Below, in pieces: positions 1-9,639 of a stretch of DNA of 59,370 bases (the stretch's first letter is position 1; every line of letters starts with the position of its first letter). The DNA is taken from the IMG/VR virus record IMGVR_UViG_3300025872_000062, positions 1 through 59,370 of that record. One strand, written 5' to 3'. The notes below the pieces were generated by a model. The model saw nothing but the letters and a program-made list of their open reading frames with translations. It did no database searches and was not told the origin of the DNA. The position numbers and the translations under genes are program-made. Source of the DNA: a virus.

Positions 1-49
1 GACGTACGACATCACGAACAACGCCGGAAACATCGTCAGGATACAGTAA
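1..49 (+). CDS. 3' end of the small structural-region gene that is complete at 58393-58656
   Basis: The first 49 bases encode the last 15 codons and TAA stop of the same protein that is complete at 58393-58656, ending in NAGNIVRIQ. The bases are identical to 58608-58656. This shows that the left end of the window is the continuation of its right end. The downstream ATG at 50 abuts the stop directly. Function unknown. Confidence 0.85.
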   Translation, partial: TYDITNNAGNIVRIQ

Positions 50-763
50 ATGGCCACGGTATATTTCGACCCGCCATACGACCCGATGACGCAAGGACCT
101 ACTCAATTGTCGTCGATCGAGGACGCAACAACGGACCTTGTCGGCTTTGCATTCCAAGCCGAGGAGGACGCCACCGTTGTTTCGGTGTTGTTCTATATTG
201 TCACAAAGACCGGAACGCCGGGAACGGTACGCGCCGGGTTCCAAGGAGTCAACGCTTCGACGGGGCTCAACGACGGTGTGTGGCAATCGTATGTCGACGT
301 CGCCGGAACATCCATAACGGCAGGCGGGTACAACACATTCACGCTTTCGACGACTCAAAATGTCACACGCGGGCAATTGTACTGCATCGTAATACAGCCG
401 ATAAGCGGAACGTGGAATTCGACGAATAGCATCGCCGTCTGGTACGGGCGTGGCAACTCATATCCGTGGTCTGGTTTGCCATACGCATTCACCAACACGA
501 CTGGCACAACGGCAAAAGTAACAACCAACCAACATTTGTTCTGGGGATATAGGTCGGCAACGAAATCGTATGGAACCCCGATGTTCTACATCGGAAGCGG
601 CGCTAGAAACGTCAATACGAATCCAAACGAATATGGAAACCGGTTTACGCTGCCGTCTACACGTGGCAAGCAATTCACACTGCTGGGGATCAATGCCAAC
701 TTGCTACTCGATGCTGGAGGTACGTTTTCGCTAAACCTCTATGATTCCAACTCAAACCTAATT
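1..763 (+). repeat. Terminal overlap, left copy (matches 58608-59370)
   Basis: Bases 1-763 align without gaps to 58608-59370. I count 42 mismatches, all between 118 and 636. Bases 1-117 and 637-763 (exactly 127 bases) are identical. Most differences are synonymous; seven residues change. Because the match includes the end of the upstream gene, this is best read as contig circularity with two strain haplotypes rather than a tandem gene duplication. Confidence 0.85.
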
Positions 764-1108
764 ACTACACGCTCTTTTGATTCCGATCAGGCCGTAAATC
801 TGGGGCAGGATGGTACATACCAAATCCTATTTACCGATTCCGCGCTGCCTACGTTGTCTTACGGAACGCAGTATATAGTCGGTCTGAAAGCATTGAGCGT
901 GGCAAACATGAGCATGGCCTTCACGTGCGTGACAATCCTGCAAGACCAGACGGCGTTTTTGCGATCCACTATGAGTATGATTCAGCGGAAAGACTCTGGC
1001 GTGTGGCAGGTTAATGCCAATTTGATCCCGTCGTGGCAATTGATGATACGCGATACGAGTGGCGGCGGTGTCGGGTATCCAGGCATGACCGGCGGCATGA
1101 GAGGTTGA
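50..1108 (+). CDS. Putative tail fibre / receptor-binding-type protein, paralogue 1
   Basis: A 352-residue protein rich in Thr, Ser, Gly and aromatic residues, without a signal peptide or charged coiled coil. This fits an all-beta exposed virion protein. It is clearly paralogous to the next gene: both contain NDGVWQSYVD, RGQ.(L/I)CIVIQP, LPYAF.NTTGTTAK and SYGT(Q/R)YIV segments, and both end in GMTGGMRG. The ATG directly follows the TAA of the preceding gene. The location between membrane/head-tail genes and tail genes suggests an adsorption role. I do not recognise a named family, so the fibre call is inference from position and composition. Confidence 0.55.
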   Translation: MATVYFDPPYDPMTQGPTQLSSIEDATTDLVGFAFQAEEDATVVSVLFYIVTKTGTPGTVRAGFQGVNASTGLNDGVWQSYVDVAGTSITAGGYNTFTLSTTQNVTRGQLYCIVIQPISGTWNSTNSIAVWYGRGNSYPWSGLPYAFTNTTGTTAKVTTNQHLFWGYRSATKSYGTPMFYIGSGARNVNTNPNEYGNRFTLPSTRGKQFTLLGINANLLLDAGGTFSLNLYDSNSNLITTRSFDSDQAVNLGQDGTYQILFTDSALPTLSYGTQYIVGLKALSVANMSMAFTCVTILQDQTAFLRSTMSMIQRKDSGVWQVNANLIPSWQLMIRDTSGGGVGYPGMTGGMRG

Positions 1109-1112
1109 CGCG

Positions 1113-2189
1113 ATGCCTCAATCTATGTGGATACCGCCACTGATCGGTATGGGCACGAACGTCACATATGCTACATCGCTCGAGGATTCAACGAGCGATC
1201 TAGTCGGCTGGGCGTTCATGCCGGAGGAGGATGCAACGGTTGTATCCGTTTTGATTTTTCTCTATCAGAAAACTGGATCGCCGGGAATGGCCAGGATCGG
1301 TTTTCAGGGATGCGACGCGACTACCGGTCTCAATGATGGCGTTTGGCAGTCTTACGTCGACACCGATATGTCGACTGTGGGCGCTGGCGGTATACGGACA
1401 TTTACACTCGGGACGACGCAAAACGTATATCGCGGGCAAACGATATGTATCGTGATCCAGCCCCTCAGTGGCACATGGAATGCGTCGAATTCCATCAGCA
1501 TTTCGTGGGGCAGGACAAACGCTTACCCGTACAACAACCTTCCGTACGCTTTTGCGAACACGACCGGCACGACGGCAAAAATCAGTACACGCGGCTACGT
1601 GACGTATGGATATAGGTCGTCCACAAAAACATATGGGACTCCGTTTACCCCGGGTCTTTCTGGCACTTGGAACGTGAATTCCACCAATAACGAACTGGGC
1701 ATACAATTCACTCTTCCAGCGACGTGGGGGAAAACATTTACGTTGGTCGGCATCAACGCGACGCACCGTTTCATTTCGGGTTCAGGAAGCAACGCAACGT
1801 TCAATTTGAACCTCTACGACGCGGCATCGAATTTGCTTGCACAACGATCGTTCAATTCAAACGAAGTAATGATTCCAACAAGCAACCTAGAAACGACGTA
1901 TCAATTTTTTTTCGACGAATCAACGCTGCCTACGTTGTCGTACGGTAGCCGATATATCGTTGCAATGCACGCGACAAATACGGTCGACCAACGGTACGTC
2001 CAAACAGTGGTATTTGCGGCAGGAGACTGGAGTGCGGTGACAGATGCCGAATACGTGCAGGCAAGCCGTGCCAACGGTGGAACATGGGGAACGAATTCGC
2101 TATTGTCGATGAACTGGCAACTGATGATACAGGACACGACATCTGGTGGCGTTACGTACGCCGGTATGACCGGCGGGATGCGAGGTTGA
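1113..2189 (+). CDS. Putative tail fibre / receptor-binding-type protein, paralogue 2
   Basis: A 358-residue tandem paralogue of the 50-1108 product, starting 4 bases after its stop, with GAGG in the preceding stop region as a ribosome binding site. The two proteins share overall architecture, the NDGVWQSYVD block and the terminal GMTGGMRG. They differ in the distal half, where this copy has an inserted Ser/Gly/Asn stretch (about residue 220). Two diverged copies kept in tandem suggest either a heteromeric spike or a receptor-range repertoire. Function is inferred from context only. Confidence 0.55.
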   Translation: MPQSMWIPPLIGMGTNVTYATSLEDSTSDLVGWAFMPEEDATVVSVLIFLYQKTGSPGMARIGFQGCDATTGLNDGVWQSYVDTDMSTVGAGGIRTFTLGTTQNVYRGQTICIVIQPLSGTWNASNSISISWGRTNAYPYNNLPYAFANTTGTTAKISTRGYVTYGYRSSTKTYGTPFTPGLSGTWNVNSTNNELGIQFTLPATWGKTFTLVGINATHRFISGSGSNATFNLNLYDAASNLLAQRSFNSNEVMIPTSNLETTYQFFFDESTLPTLSYGSRYIVAMHATNTVDQRYVQTVVFAAGDWSAVTDAEYVQASRANGGTWGTNSLLSMNWQLMIQDTTSGGVTYAGMTGGMRG

Positions 2190-2190
2190 T

Positions 2191-3177
2191 GTGAGCAAAA
2201 TACTCCTACGTCGTGGCGGCACGTCCAACATCATCAGGATGTTTTTGCAGGACGCGACTTCGCCAAGCGGAGCTGGCAAGACTGGCCTTGCCTACAATTC
2301 AGCCGGACTGATCATTTCAACAATTGCGGACGTGGAGGCAACCGCGACAACCTATACAGCCGCCCTCACGACGATTGAAACAGTCGGAACAATCGGCACA
2401 TACGCTGCTCCTACCCCGACCAAATGCCGATTCAGGGAAATTGACGCAACCAACTTCCCGGGCGTGTACGAAATCCAGATTGCCGATGCTCGGTTCAACG
2501 TTGCGAACTCAACCCAATTGATCGTATCCGTGCAGGCTACAGGCGTCGCGACCGTCTATGCGGAGTTTCAATTCACTCTGGCAGACCTCCTCGACGCAGT
2601 CCGGCTAGGCCTTACTGCTCTCCCCAACGTGTCGTCCGGCTCCGCTGGTGCTATCATCACAAGTGGCACCGGCACGGCGCAATTGTCCGTGTCCAGCGGA
2701 GCGGTCACTGTCGGCACCGTCAATTCCGGTGCGGCAACCACAATTGAGAACGCCGTATGGGATGCGACAATGTCCAGCCATACCGGCTCCACAACGTATG
2801 GCGGTCGGATCGTCCGCGCGGCGAACAGCAATGTGACTACGTTCATCACAGGGGCGCAACACATTGCTGCTGATATCCATGAGTTGCAACCCGCTGTGAT
2901 TGATAACACGCACTTTGCGGCTGGAGCAATTGATAGCAATGCATTTGCACTAAGTGCTGCCCAGGAAGTTGCAGATACAGTTCTTGGTAGAAATATTGCT
3001 GGTGGTTCCAGTAGTGGGCGAACAGTTACCGAAGCACTTAGATTTATACGGAATAAATTTACAGTCGTTGGAACTACTCTTACCGTCTACCAAGAAGATG
3101 ACGCAACGGTATCCTGGACTGCAACAGTTGGAACAACTGCTGGAGCAGACCCGATTACGAGTAGCGTTCCTGCGTAA
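2191..3177 (+). CDS. Putative tail fibre-associated / baseplate-type protein
   Basis: A 328-residue protein starting at GTG, one base after the upstream TGA and behind GAGG. The N-terminal 130 residues read as a beta-rich module of the type found in many phage fibre-tip proteins (GLAYNSAGL, FREIDATNFPGVYEIQI, STQLIVSVQATG). A Ser/Thr/Gly-rich centre follows, then an amphipathic C-terminal part (RTVTEALRFIRNKF) ending in TITSSVPA-like residues. Base composition changes inside the gene near 2930-2960 from CpG-rich to AT-rich, marking a probable recombination joint. The homology is general resemblance, not a firm family call. Confidence 0.5.
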   Translation: MSKILLRRGGTSNIIRMFLQDATSPSGAGKTGLAYNSAGLIISTIADVEATATTYTAALTTIETVGTIGTYAAPTPTKCRFREIDATNFPGVYEIQIADARFNVANSTQLIVSVQATGVATVYAEFQFTLADLLDAVRLGLTALPNVSSGSAGAIITSGTGTAQLSVSSGAVTVGTVNSGAATTIENAVWDATMSSHTGSTTYGGRIVRAANSNVTTFITGAQHIAADIHELQPAVIDNTHFAAGAIDSNAFALSAAQEVADTVLGRNIAGGSSSGRTVTEALRFIRNKFTVVGTTLTVYQEDDATVSWTATVGTTAGADPITSSVPA

Positions 3178-3443
3178 TGGCTATCGGGTTTAGGTCATTC
3201 GCCGCATTCTGGATTGGAGGAATCTCATCCATTGGGCCGGAGCCTTCATGCCCATGCCCAGAATGGCTTCCAGACGGAACGCTTATAAATTCTTTCGTCA
3301 ACTTGAATGAGACTACATGCGTTGGATATGATCAATCCATTACTCTTGTAAATAACTTTGCTCAAGTATCGGAACAGTCTGGTAATTCCTACAAGCAAGG
3401 AATTACATTGACCAACAATTGGGTCAAGAGGAATTGCGAATAA
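3177..3443 (+). CDS. Small Cys-containing protein of unknown function, tail region
   Basis: An 88-residue protein whose ATG overlaps the preceding TAA (TAATG) and whose own TAA overlaps the next ATG (TAATG), so it is translationally coupled on both sides. It has a short hydrophobic N-terminus (FAAFWIGGISSIG), a CPCP motif near residue 25 and a Ser/Thr/Asn-rich C-terminus (ITLVNNFAQVSEQSGNSY). I recognise no family. It could be a small fibre chaperone or tail accessory protein. Confidence 0.5.
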   Translation: MAIGFRSFAAFWIGGISSIGPEPSCPCPEWLPDGTLINSFVNLNETTCVGYDQSITLVNNFAQVSEQSGNSYKQGITLTNNWVKRNCE

Positions 3444-6400
3444 TGCCACAAAATGTACGATCCTCAGCCCCTACATTCCAAGCACTAACGGTTGGAGATC
3501 GTTTGTGGCTCGGCATGGATACTTATACCGATCCGAATAAAATTGCTGATGGGTATGCCCAGCGAATTACTAACCTAGTTGTTCAAAACGGAAGTCTTGT
3601 TCAGCGAAAAGGATTCCAATGCCAAACAACGAATGCTATTTCTGGATCGTATTGGTCATCGATTCCAGTTCGGGCTGGTAAGAATACTTCGTCTACGGCT
3701 GTTCTTGTTGGAGAATCAAATGGATCCCTTGATACTGGATTCTGGAAATTTGATTCAAATCATTCAGACGCATTGCCTATTCCAATGTCCTCTACTGGGA
3801 CATTGACGTTTTCCAATATCGAGCCTGACAGAGTTCGTATGGCTCAGTTTGGTCGTTATATTTATGTAGCTCCTGGCATTGCTGCAACTGGAACTGATAG
3901 CTATCCACTTCGCATTGATACAAATACAAAAAGCCAAAAACTTCTATCGGTCACACTTGGAACAAATCTTTTCACATATAATAATCATGGATTAGTTGCC
4001 GGAGATCCAATCGTAATAACTGACGTTACGGCTGGAACTCTTCCTGGTGCGCTTGCAACAAATACTGTCTATTTCGTAACTCACGCAACCACTAATACGT
4101 TTTATATTGCAAGTTCACTTCCGACGTCCACTACTACGTCGGTTAGCCATATTACGTTTGCAACGCCATCGCCTACTTGTACGGTCACTGTAGTAACTAC
4201 CCTTAAGGGAGAAACTGTACCTGTTGCGACTGGATTGACAGAACTGTCTCCAATTGCAGAACCGTTTCCTTTTGTCGCGAAGTCAATTCCGACAAGCAAT
4301 GTTTATAACATAGTAACAAATGGAACTGCTATTGGATCATCATCACAGATGCTATCCAATGCAGATTTTACTGGAACGAATAACGTTGCTCCTGCAAGTT
4401 GGACTCAATTTGTTACGTCTGGCAATAGAACGGTCACAATTAAAACTGCATTTCCTCCTAACTCTACTGCTGACTATAAGATCCTTATCGATGATGATTC
4501 AGATGCTGGAATCTTCCCAGGTGTTTATCAGCAAGTAACTCCTGTTACTGAAACAACTACCCTATATAACGGAAGCGTTTCGGCAACATGCTTGATGTAT
4601 AGGTTTAGTGTTCGGGCTATACATTTTGATCAGATTACAACTCCCAGGCGAAGGCCAATAGCCGTTCGTGTACGCGGAACAAAATTGTCTGGAGCCGTTC
4701 AAGTTCCGATTGATGGGTGCATTGTTGAAGAGATTGTCAATCTGAATCCTACTTTGAATCCAGATGGCTATTCGATCATTGATGTAATTGCGGACTTTCG
4801 CGACTTCAAAGATGAACTTACAAGCACTGGAAAGATTCAAGTTGAAATTCAAGCGGCGGCTGATTTTGGCGTAACGAGTGGAAGTTATGCACAATTTGGG
4901 CTGTATGTGGACTATGCATATCTTTATCCACATGCAGCAGTAGCAAAAACATCCAACCTTGATACAACTGTTGATCCAGATAATAAGTTGGTTCGTATTA
5001 GGGCAACGAGTCTAAATACGAATACAGCGGCATACGCAGGGTATGTTCGCGATAGGCATTTTTATTACAATACAACCACTGCCTATACAGTCAATCTAAC
5101 TACGACTGCTACGCATACTGCAACATCTCCTTCGACTGCCCCAGATAACGGTACTCCAGTATCGTTTACAAGTGTAGGCACTATAACTGGCATTGCAACT
5201 AATACGACTTATTACGTTGTGAATAAATCAGGTGCAACATTTGGCCTATCTGCAACATATGATGGGACTGCAATAACGCCTGGCGGGACTGCTGCTTCTG
5301 GATTGACAATGACAGCCGGGGTTTATCTGAAAAAAGCCGATTCGGTTAGTTGTCAGTTCTATCTAAATCCACAATTTCAAAATCAAAATCCTACGTTTAG
5401 TATCGGTATTCAAAGCGGTACATCAACATCGATTACATGGGGTCCACGCGGAGCGTATTCAGAAACCCTTAGGTATCTGACGTTTTCCTTGTCGTCATTT
5501 GCTAAATCGGATCTTGAAAATGTAAAGGCTATTTACATTAGAGTAAATGATGATTACTTTGTAAGTACAGCAGATGATGCAGCGCCAGTCTCACAAAGTT
5601 CTATTTTGTTTTATATTGGGCAACTGGTATACAACGGAGAACTACAGAATCAGGGAATGTACGAGTATGTGTTCTCTCGTTGGAAAAGTGCCCCTGCATA
5701 TAGCACGGATACAAGTTCTGCGACATTTCTTGTAAAAGCACCCTGGACATATCAAAACTCTGTAAGTACTTACTTTGGCGGAGTCGAAAGTCCCCTGTCT
5801 AAAGCAAGTGTTCCTCTTCGCACGAACGAAGCAGAAAGCCGAATTAAACTAACTATTAGTGCCAGCGATTTCAAAGATTCATCTGGCATTGGTTACACGC
5901 ATCTGCTTGTTTACCGTCGGAATAGTTCGACTTTTCCTGATGGAAAATTCAGGTTGATAGCCCAAGTCAATATTGCAGGAGCAACGCCATCTCTTAGCAG
6001 TAGCTCGGCAAATATATTCTTGGATAGCACAACAACAACTGCTACAAGCATCGTATTGATCGACAATATTGGCGATACTGAACTGTTGTTCGATAAGCCA
6101 ATTGGACAGACAGGTTATGTGTACCGGGATGGCAAGGATTTCTTTCCCCAGGGATGCGAGAGCATTGCCATTCATCAACAACGTATTTGGTTTTCAAAAG
6201 CAAATACGTTGTATGCTTCCTGGCTTTTGGATTCTGATAATGAGTATTCGCTGCATACGACCATAGTTCCTATAGCAACTGATCCTTCACTTCCCGTCAA
6301 GGGAGCATCCTTCGATATCAGTAGCAATAATGACTATGAGCCGATTGTCTCGATGGTGTCATTCAGTGGTGAAGGACTAAGCAAGAATAGTTCTTCAACA

Positions 6401-7357
6401 AACGCTTTGCTTGTGCTGCGTAACAATAGCATTCTTCCAGTTCTTGGTACAGATGCATCGAACTTTTCTGTTCTTGGTTTTGTACGAGAAGCAGGATCTG
6501 GCTGTATTGCTCCTTTGTGTGCGCAGACTGTCAATGGGCGTGTATGGTGGCTATCCAACTCTGGCATAAGTCAATACACTGATGGATTGCCAGAGATGAT
6601 GAGTCGCCCCCTGGATAGGTTGATCAATGCAAGAAGCAACAACGCATTGTTCAATCCTACATCTGGCAGTTTGACTATAGACCAGTCGTTGCAAAGGACA
6701 AGCTCCAGCGTATTCTTTGACAAGAAGTTTATTTTTACATCTGCTCAACCTGGCGGTACGGCAGTAACAACACTTTTTGTTTTCGATACCGCAACGAATG
6801 GTTGGTTTGAATGGTCATTCCCGCAGCCGACATCTGGCAGTGCAACGCAGCCGCGTTCTATGTTTGCATTTGACTCAAACTACGATGCTCCTGAGCTTTA
6901 TGTTGCTGCATCAAATGGTCATATTTATAAGTACACTGGAACTCAGGATAAACACACAACCAGCCTTACGTCTTTTGACTGGGCATTGCTTACTCGGCAT
7001 TACGGGCAAACGTATAGCCAGGGACAAGCATACTATGCACAAAATCGAGTGCACCAAATGGATATCCATTTGGATACTTCTTCCTCACTAGCAACCAACT
7101 GGCGCATTTACAATCAAGATCAACCACAACTTGTGTCGCCAATTTTCAATAATCCATCTTTCACGTTCTATGCATCTGGAACATGGACGTTTGGCAGTGG
7201 CAATAAATCTGTTGCGATACGCAACATCAAGAAAGATCTTCGAGGTACTTCTTACTCGGTGCAACTTTCTGGAACATCGCTATCTGGAGATAACTACTTT
7301 AGGATTTATGGAATCCTTTTGCATGTTAATGAGGGCGGTATAAGGAGGGTGAACTAA
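3443..7357 (+). CDS. Large tail tubular / phage stabilisation-type protein
   Basis: About 1304 residues. The ATG at 3443 overlaps the upstream stop and has GAGGAA upstream, so it is preferred over the in-frame TTG at 3419. The N-terminus (DTYTDPNKIADGYAQRITNL, then GSLVQRKGF) matches the usual opening of podovirus tail-tube-B/P22 gp10-like proteins, in which the parameter GLNT...NVxV...KRPG region precedes beta-propeller-like repeats. Later parts fit the same group: GVESPLSKASV, an LLVYRR segment, IAIHQQRIWFSKAN, and VWWLSNSGISQYTDG. It contains HGL(V/S)xGDP..ITDV-type small domains also seen at 55116-56432. It most likely forms the tail nozzle below the connectors. Confidence 0.65.
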   Translation: MPQNVRSSAPTFQALTVGDRLWLGMDTYTDPNKIADGYAQRITNLVVQNGSLVQRKGFQCQTTNAISGSYWSSIPVRAGKNTSSTAVLVGESNGSLDTGFWKFDSNHSDALPIPMSSTGTLTFSNIEPDRVRMAQFGRYIYVAPGIAATGTDSYPLRIDTNTKSQKLLSVTLGTNLFTYNNHGLVAGDPIVITDVTAGTLPGALATNTVYFVTHATTNTFYIASSLPTSTTTSVSHITFATPSPTCTVTVVTTLKGETVPVATGLTELSPIAEPFPFVAKSIPTSNVYNIVTNGTAIGSSSQMLSNADFTGTNNVAPASWTQFVTSGNRTVTIKTAFPPNSTADYKILIDDDSDAGIFPGVYQQVTPVTETTTLYNGSVSATCLMYRFSVRAIHFDQITTPRRRPIAVRVRGTKLSGAVQVPIDGCIVEEIVNLNPTLNPDGYSIIDVIADFRDFKDELTSTGKIQVEIQAAADFGVTSGSYAQFGLYVDYAYLYPHAAVAKTSNLDTTVDPDNKLVRIRATSLNTNTAAYAGYVRDRHFYYNTTTAYTVNLTTTATHTATSPSTAPDNGTPVSFTSVGTITGIATNTTYYVVNKSGATFGLSATYDGTAITPGGTAASGLTMTAGVYLKKADSVSCQFYLNPQFQNQNPTFSIGIQSGTSTSITWGPRGAYSETLRYLTFSLSSFAKSDLENVKAIYIRVNDDYFVSTADDAAPVSQSSILFYIGQLVYNGELQNQGMYEYVFSRWKSAPAYSTDTSSATFLVKAPWTYQNSVSTYFGGVESPLSKASVPLRTNEAESRIKLTISASDFKDSSGIGYTHLLVYRRNSSTFPDGKFRLIAQVNIAGATPSLSSSSANIFLDSTTTTATSIVLIDNIGDTELLFDKPIGQTGYVYRDGKDFFPQGCESIAIHQQRIWFSKANTLYASWLLDSDNEYSLHTTIVPIATDPSLPVKGASFDISSNNDYEPIVSMVSFSGEGLSKNSSSTNALLVLRNNSILPVLGTDASNFSVLGFVREAGSGCIAPLCAQTVNGRVWWLSNSGISQYTDGLPEMMSRPLDRLINARSNNALFNPTSGSLTIDQSLQRTSSSVFFDKKFIFTSAQPGGTAVTTLFVFDTATNGWFEWSFPQPTSGSATQPRSMFAFDSNYDAPELYVAASNGHIYKYTGTQDKHTTSLTSFDWALLTRHYGQTYSQGQAYYAQNRVHQMDIHLDTSSSLATNWRIYNQDQPQLVSPIFNNPSFTFYASGTWTFGSGNKSVAIRNIKKDLRGTSYSVQLSGTSLSGDNYFRIYGILLHVNEGGIRRVN

Positions 7358-7797
7358 TGCCAACTCTAGGAACCCTTACAACTCCAGAAACATTGACAGG
7401 GCAGCGTCTTGGTGCATCAAGAATCATATATAAGAACGAAGCAACCAATCTAGGCCAGGAATTCATTCCATATACAAACGCTGGATTTGTTATTGTGAAT
7501 CTGACCGCTGCTGCCACGTTGACAGATACATCTCCGTTACTGGTCAGATGCGATACCACATCTGGTGCATTTACAGTGACATTGCCGCCTACGTCTAAAG
7601 CCTACAATGGATTCTTCCATATAGTTAAAGTAGACTCTGCGGCGAATTCAGTAACCATAGCAATAGATTCCACTGACACATGGTATGGGTCAACGACTCC
7701 ACAAACATTGGCTTCCCAGTGGAAGTCGGTTACACTTATTGCAGCTTTTGATGCAATCAGTAGTATTAGCGGATGGCATGTAGTTGCTTCTACTTAA
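7357..7797 (+). CDS. Small beta-rich virion protein, unknown
   Basis: A 146-residue protein starting in a TAATG overlap with the large tail gene. It is rich in Thr, Ser and Ala. The central part resembles the beta-strand repeats of phage fibre C-termini or decoration modules: FTVTLPPTSKAYNGFFHIVKV, then SVTIAIDSTDTWYGS. That module (a short run of Thr/Val strands, then a hydrophobic turn) is common in tail-spike-like proteins. The exact role is unknown. It is probably a tail accessory protein, as it is locked in the tail operon. Confidence 0.5.
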   Translation: MPTLGTLTTPETLTGQRLGASRIIYKNEATNLGQEFIPYTNAGFVIVNLTAAATLTDTSPLLVRCDTTSGAFTVTLPPTSKAYNGFFHIVKVDSAANSVTIAIDSTDTWYGSTTPQTLASQWKSVTLIAAFDAISSISGWHVVAST

Positions 7798-7818
7798 TAG
7801 GAAGCGATAGGCAATACA

Positions 7819-9639
7819 ATGGCAAAACCACCTTCTTATTATTCTTCCACTGTAAATCCTAGGGTTAGAAATCCGCGAAACCCTTTGTTTCCAGCTAGCA
7901 GTTTTGGAATTTATCCTGGTGCAACAATTGACCCAAGATATATGATTGGGGAATATCCAGTTCCATTTCTTGCATCGAATACATATGGCCTATTTGGCCC
8001 AAAAGAAGGTGGCAGTGGCATGTATATTGTGCCATCTACACCACCTAAGCCTAGAACGATTGCGCCAACAAGTTCAGGGCAAGGATCTATTTCTTTCAAT
8101 CCATTTGAAGTCCCAACTTTCTCTGTTACTCCTGGATCAGGACTATCTCCTGGCGGGAACATTCTTCCTACTTTTGCTAATCCAGCTATTCCTGAATCGA
8201 ACCTAGCTCTATTTGAACCAAGCGGTAAGCGTAGTCTTGGATCGCAATATGCCCAGTTTGTACAAGGTGTTCAATCTTGGGGCAATCCAGATGCTCGTTT
8301 GCAAAAGACAATGGCTCCATACAGTGGCGCATTGCAAACACAATCAGTCAATCGCTTCCTGCAGAAGCCGAGCGCTGAGACAGCTGTTGGTGCTGGCGCA
8401 ACGTATGCATTGAATGCTAATCCCTATTATGCGGGTGTCAATATGATTACCGGTGGTGCACTGGATAAAGGTGTTCAGCGAGGCATCTCTTGGTTTGGGA
8501 ATCAGCTTCGCGGCAATCGTAAGCCACCGCCTGATCCAGCAAAAGTCAGTCAGCAGTTGGCTCTTGCAAATGCTACTGCGGATGCGCGTAATCGCTATTT
8601 GCAGATGTATCAGGAGAGCCGCAAGAATCAACAACAGGCCGATGAGAACATTGGGCTGTATCGGCAACAAGCTGAAAACCTGGCTGCATTTGGATTGTCT
8701 CCCCGTCAAACAGTTGGTCAAGTTGCAAGCGCATTGCCCACTGCCGCAACTGAAGCTGCACTTGCCTCTACGCAAGCTAGTGCGGCACAGCGTGGAATTA
8801 CTGGTGGCGTTCCATCTGGTGCAGAAGCTGCACTTCGTGCTGGCATGGCTCAAGCTGCCGGTCAAGTTGGTACTGCCCTGACTCAAGACGTACTTAATCG
8901 TGCTGACGCAATGCGTGGTCAGCTCTTTCAGTCCGATATGTCTCAGAGACAGCAAGCTGCACAAAATGCACTTGCGTCTCTTGGCGCTGCAACGGAACTA
9001 CCATTTCAACTTCAAGCAGCAAATCTTGCTGAGCAGCGCCAGCGTGAAGCGCGTGATCAGCAAATCTATGAGCGGCGTCAAGCTGAACAAGGACAGATTG
9101 GACAACTTATTGGGCTGCTTGGCCCAAGTATTCTTGAGCGATTCGGGAAAAAAGGCGTTACTCCTACAGATGCAACTGCCACTCAACCTGGCAATGGATT
9201 TGGTGCATTGGGTGGACCAGGTGCATTTGGCATCAATCCGAATACAAACCGTGGTTATTATCTAGATCCATCTGGAGCAGCCAGGGATTTTGATACTAAT
9301 GAGATCATTACAGATCAGTGGGGTCGTCCTGTGCAAGGAGGAGATTTCAATCCTGCTCCAGACTATACGAATCCATTTACTGGTGAAACATATTTCACTG
9401 GATCGGATGGAAAAATGTATAGCACTGCAACAGGTGCTCCACTTTATCCATCTGAAGGCACTGCTGCTGCTGGAGGTGCTGCTAGTTCTGGGAAAGTTGT
9501 TGAGACGCGAACTCAAATTATGCTGGACATGGCTAATCAGAATGCAAAAGTTGGCGATGTTGCATCCGTTGTTCCTGAACAATTGAAAAAGTATGGATCT
9601 TTTGTCAAAGGGCCAGACGGATTGTGGAGGAAACTGTAA
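7819..9639 (+). CDS. Putative internal virion / ejection protein A
   Basis: 606 residues. The first 180 are Pro/Gly/Ser-rich and disordered-looking (YYSSTVNPRVRNPRNPLFP). Residues about 230-440 are an Ala/Gln-rich helical segment (QQADENIGLYRQQAENLAAF; AEQRQREARDQQIYERRQA). It ends in an amphipathic helix (IGQLIGLLGPSILERFGKK) and a Gly-rich C-terminal domain with YFTGSDGKMYSTATGAPLYP. Gln/Ala-rich helical proteins between tail genes and a giant protein are typical of podoviral internal (ejection) proteins. Its stop overlaps the next ATG (TAATG). Confidence 0.55.
   Translation: MAKPPSYYSSTVNPRVRNPRNPLFPASSFGIYPGATIDPRYMIGEYPVPFLASNTYGLFGPKEGGSGMYIVPSTPPKPRTIAPTSSGQGSISFNPFEVPTFSVTPGSGLSPGGNILPTFANPAIPESNLALFEPSGKRSLGSQYAQFVQGVQSWGNPDARLQKTMAPYSGALQTQSVNRFLQKPSAETAVGAGATYALNANPYYAGVNMITGGALDKGVQRGISWFGNQLRGNRKPPPDPAKVSQQLALANATADARNRYLQMYQESRKNQQQADENIGLYRQQAENLAAFGLSPRQTVGQVASALPTAATEAALASTQASAAQRGITGGVPSGAEAALRAGMAQAAGQVGTALTQDVLNRADAMRGQLFQSDMSQRQQAAQNALASLGAATELPFQLQAANLAEQRQREARDQQIYERRQAEQGQIGQLIGLLGPSILERFGKKGVTPTDATATQPGNGFGALGGPGAFGINPNTNRGYYLDPSGAARDFDTNEIITDQWGRPVQGGDFNPAPDYTNPFTGETYFTGSDGKMYSTATGAPLYPSEGTAAAGGAASSGKVVETRTQIMLDMANQNAKVGDVASVVPEQLKKYGSFVKGPDGLWRKL

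Noticed and set aside
1-763. Diversity-generating retroelement acting on the fibre gene
   Set aside because: Differences are of all types, mostly silent and not adenine-directed, and no reverse transcriptase or template repeat is present.
3419-3443. Earlier TTG start for the large tail protein
   Set aside because: The ATG at 3443 has an SD and TAATG coupling; the TTG lies inside the previous gene without one.
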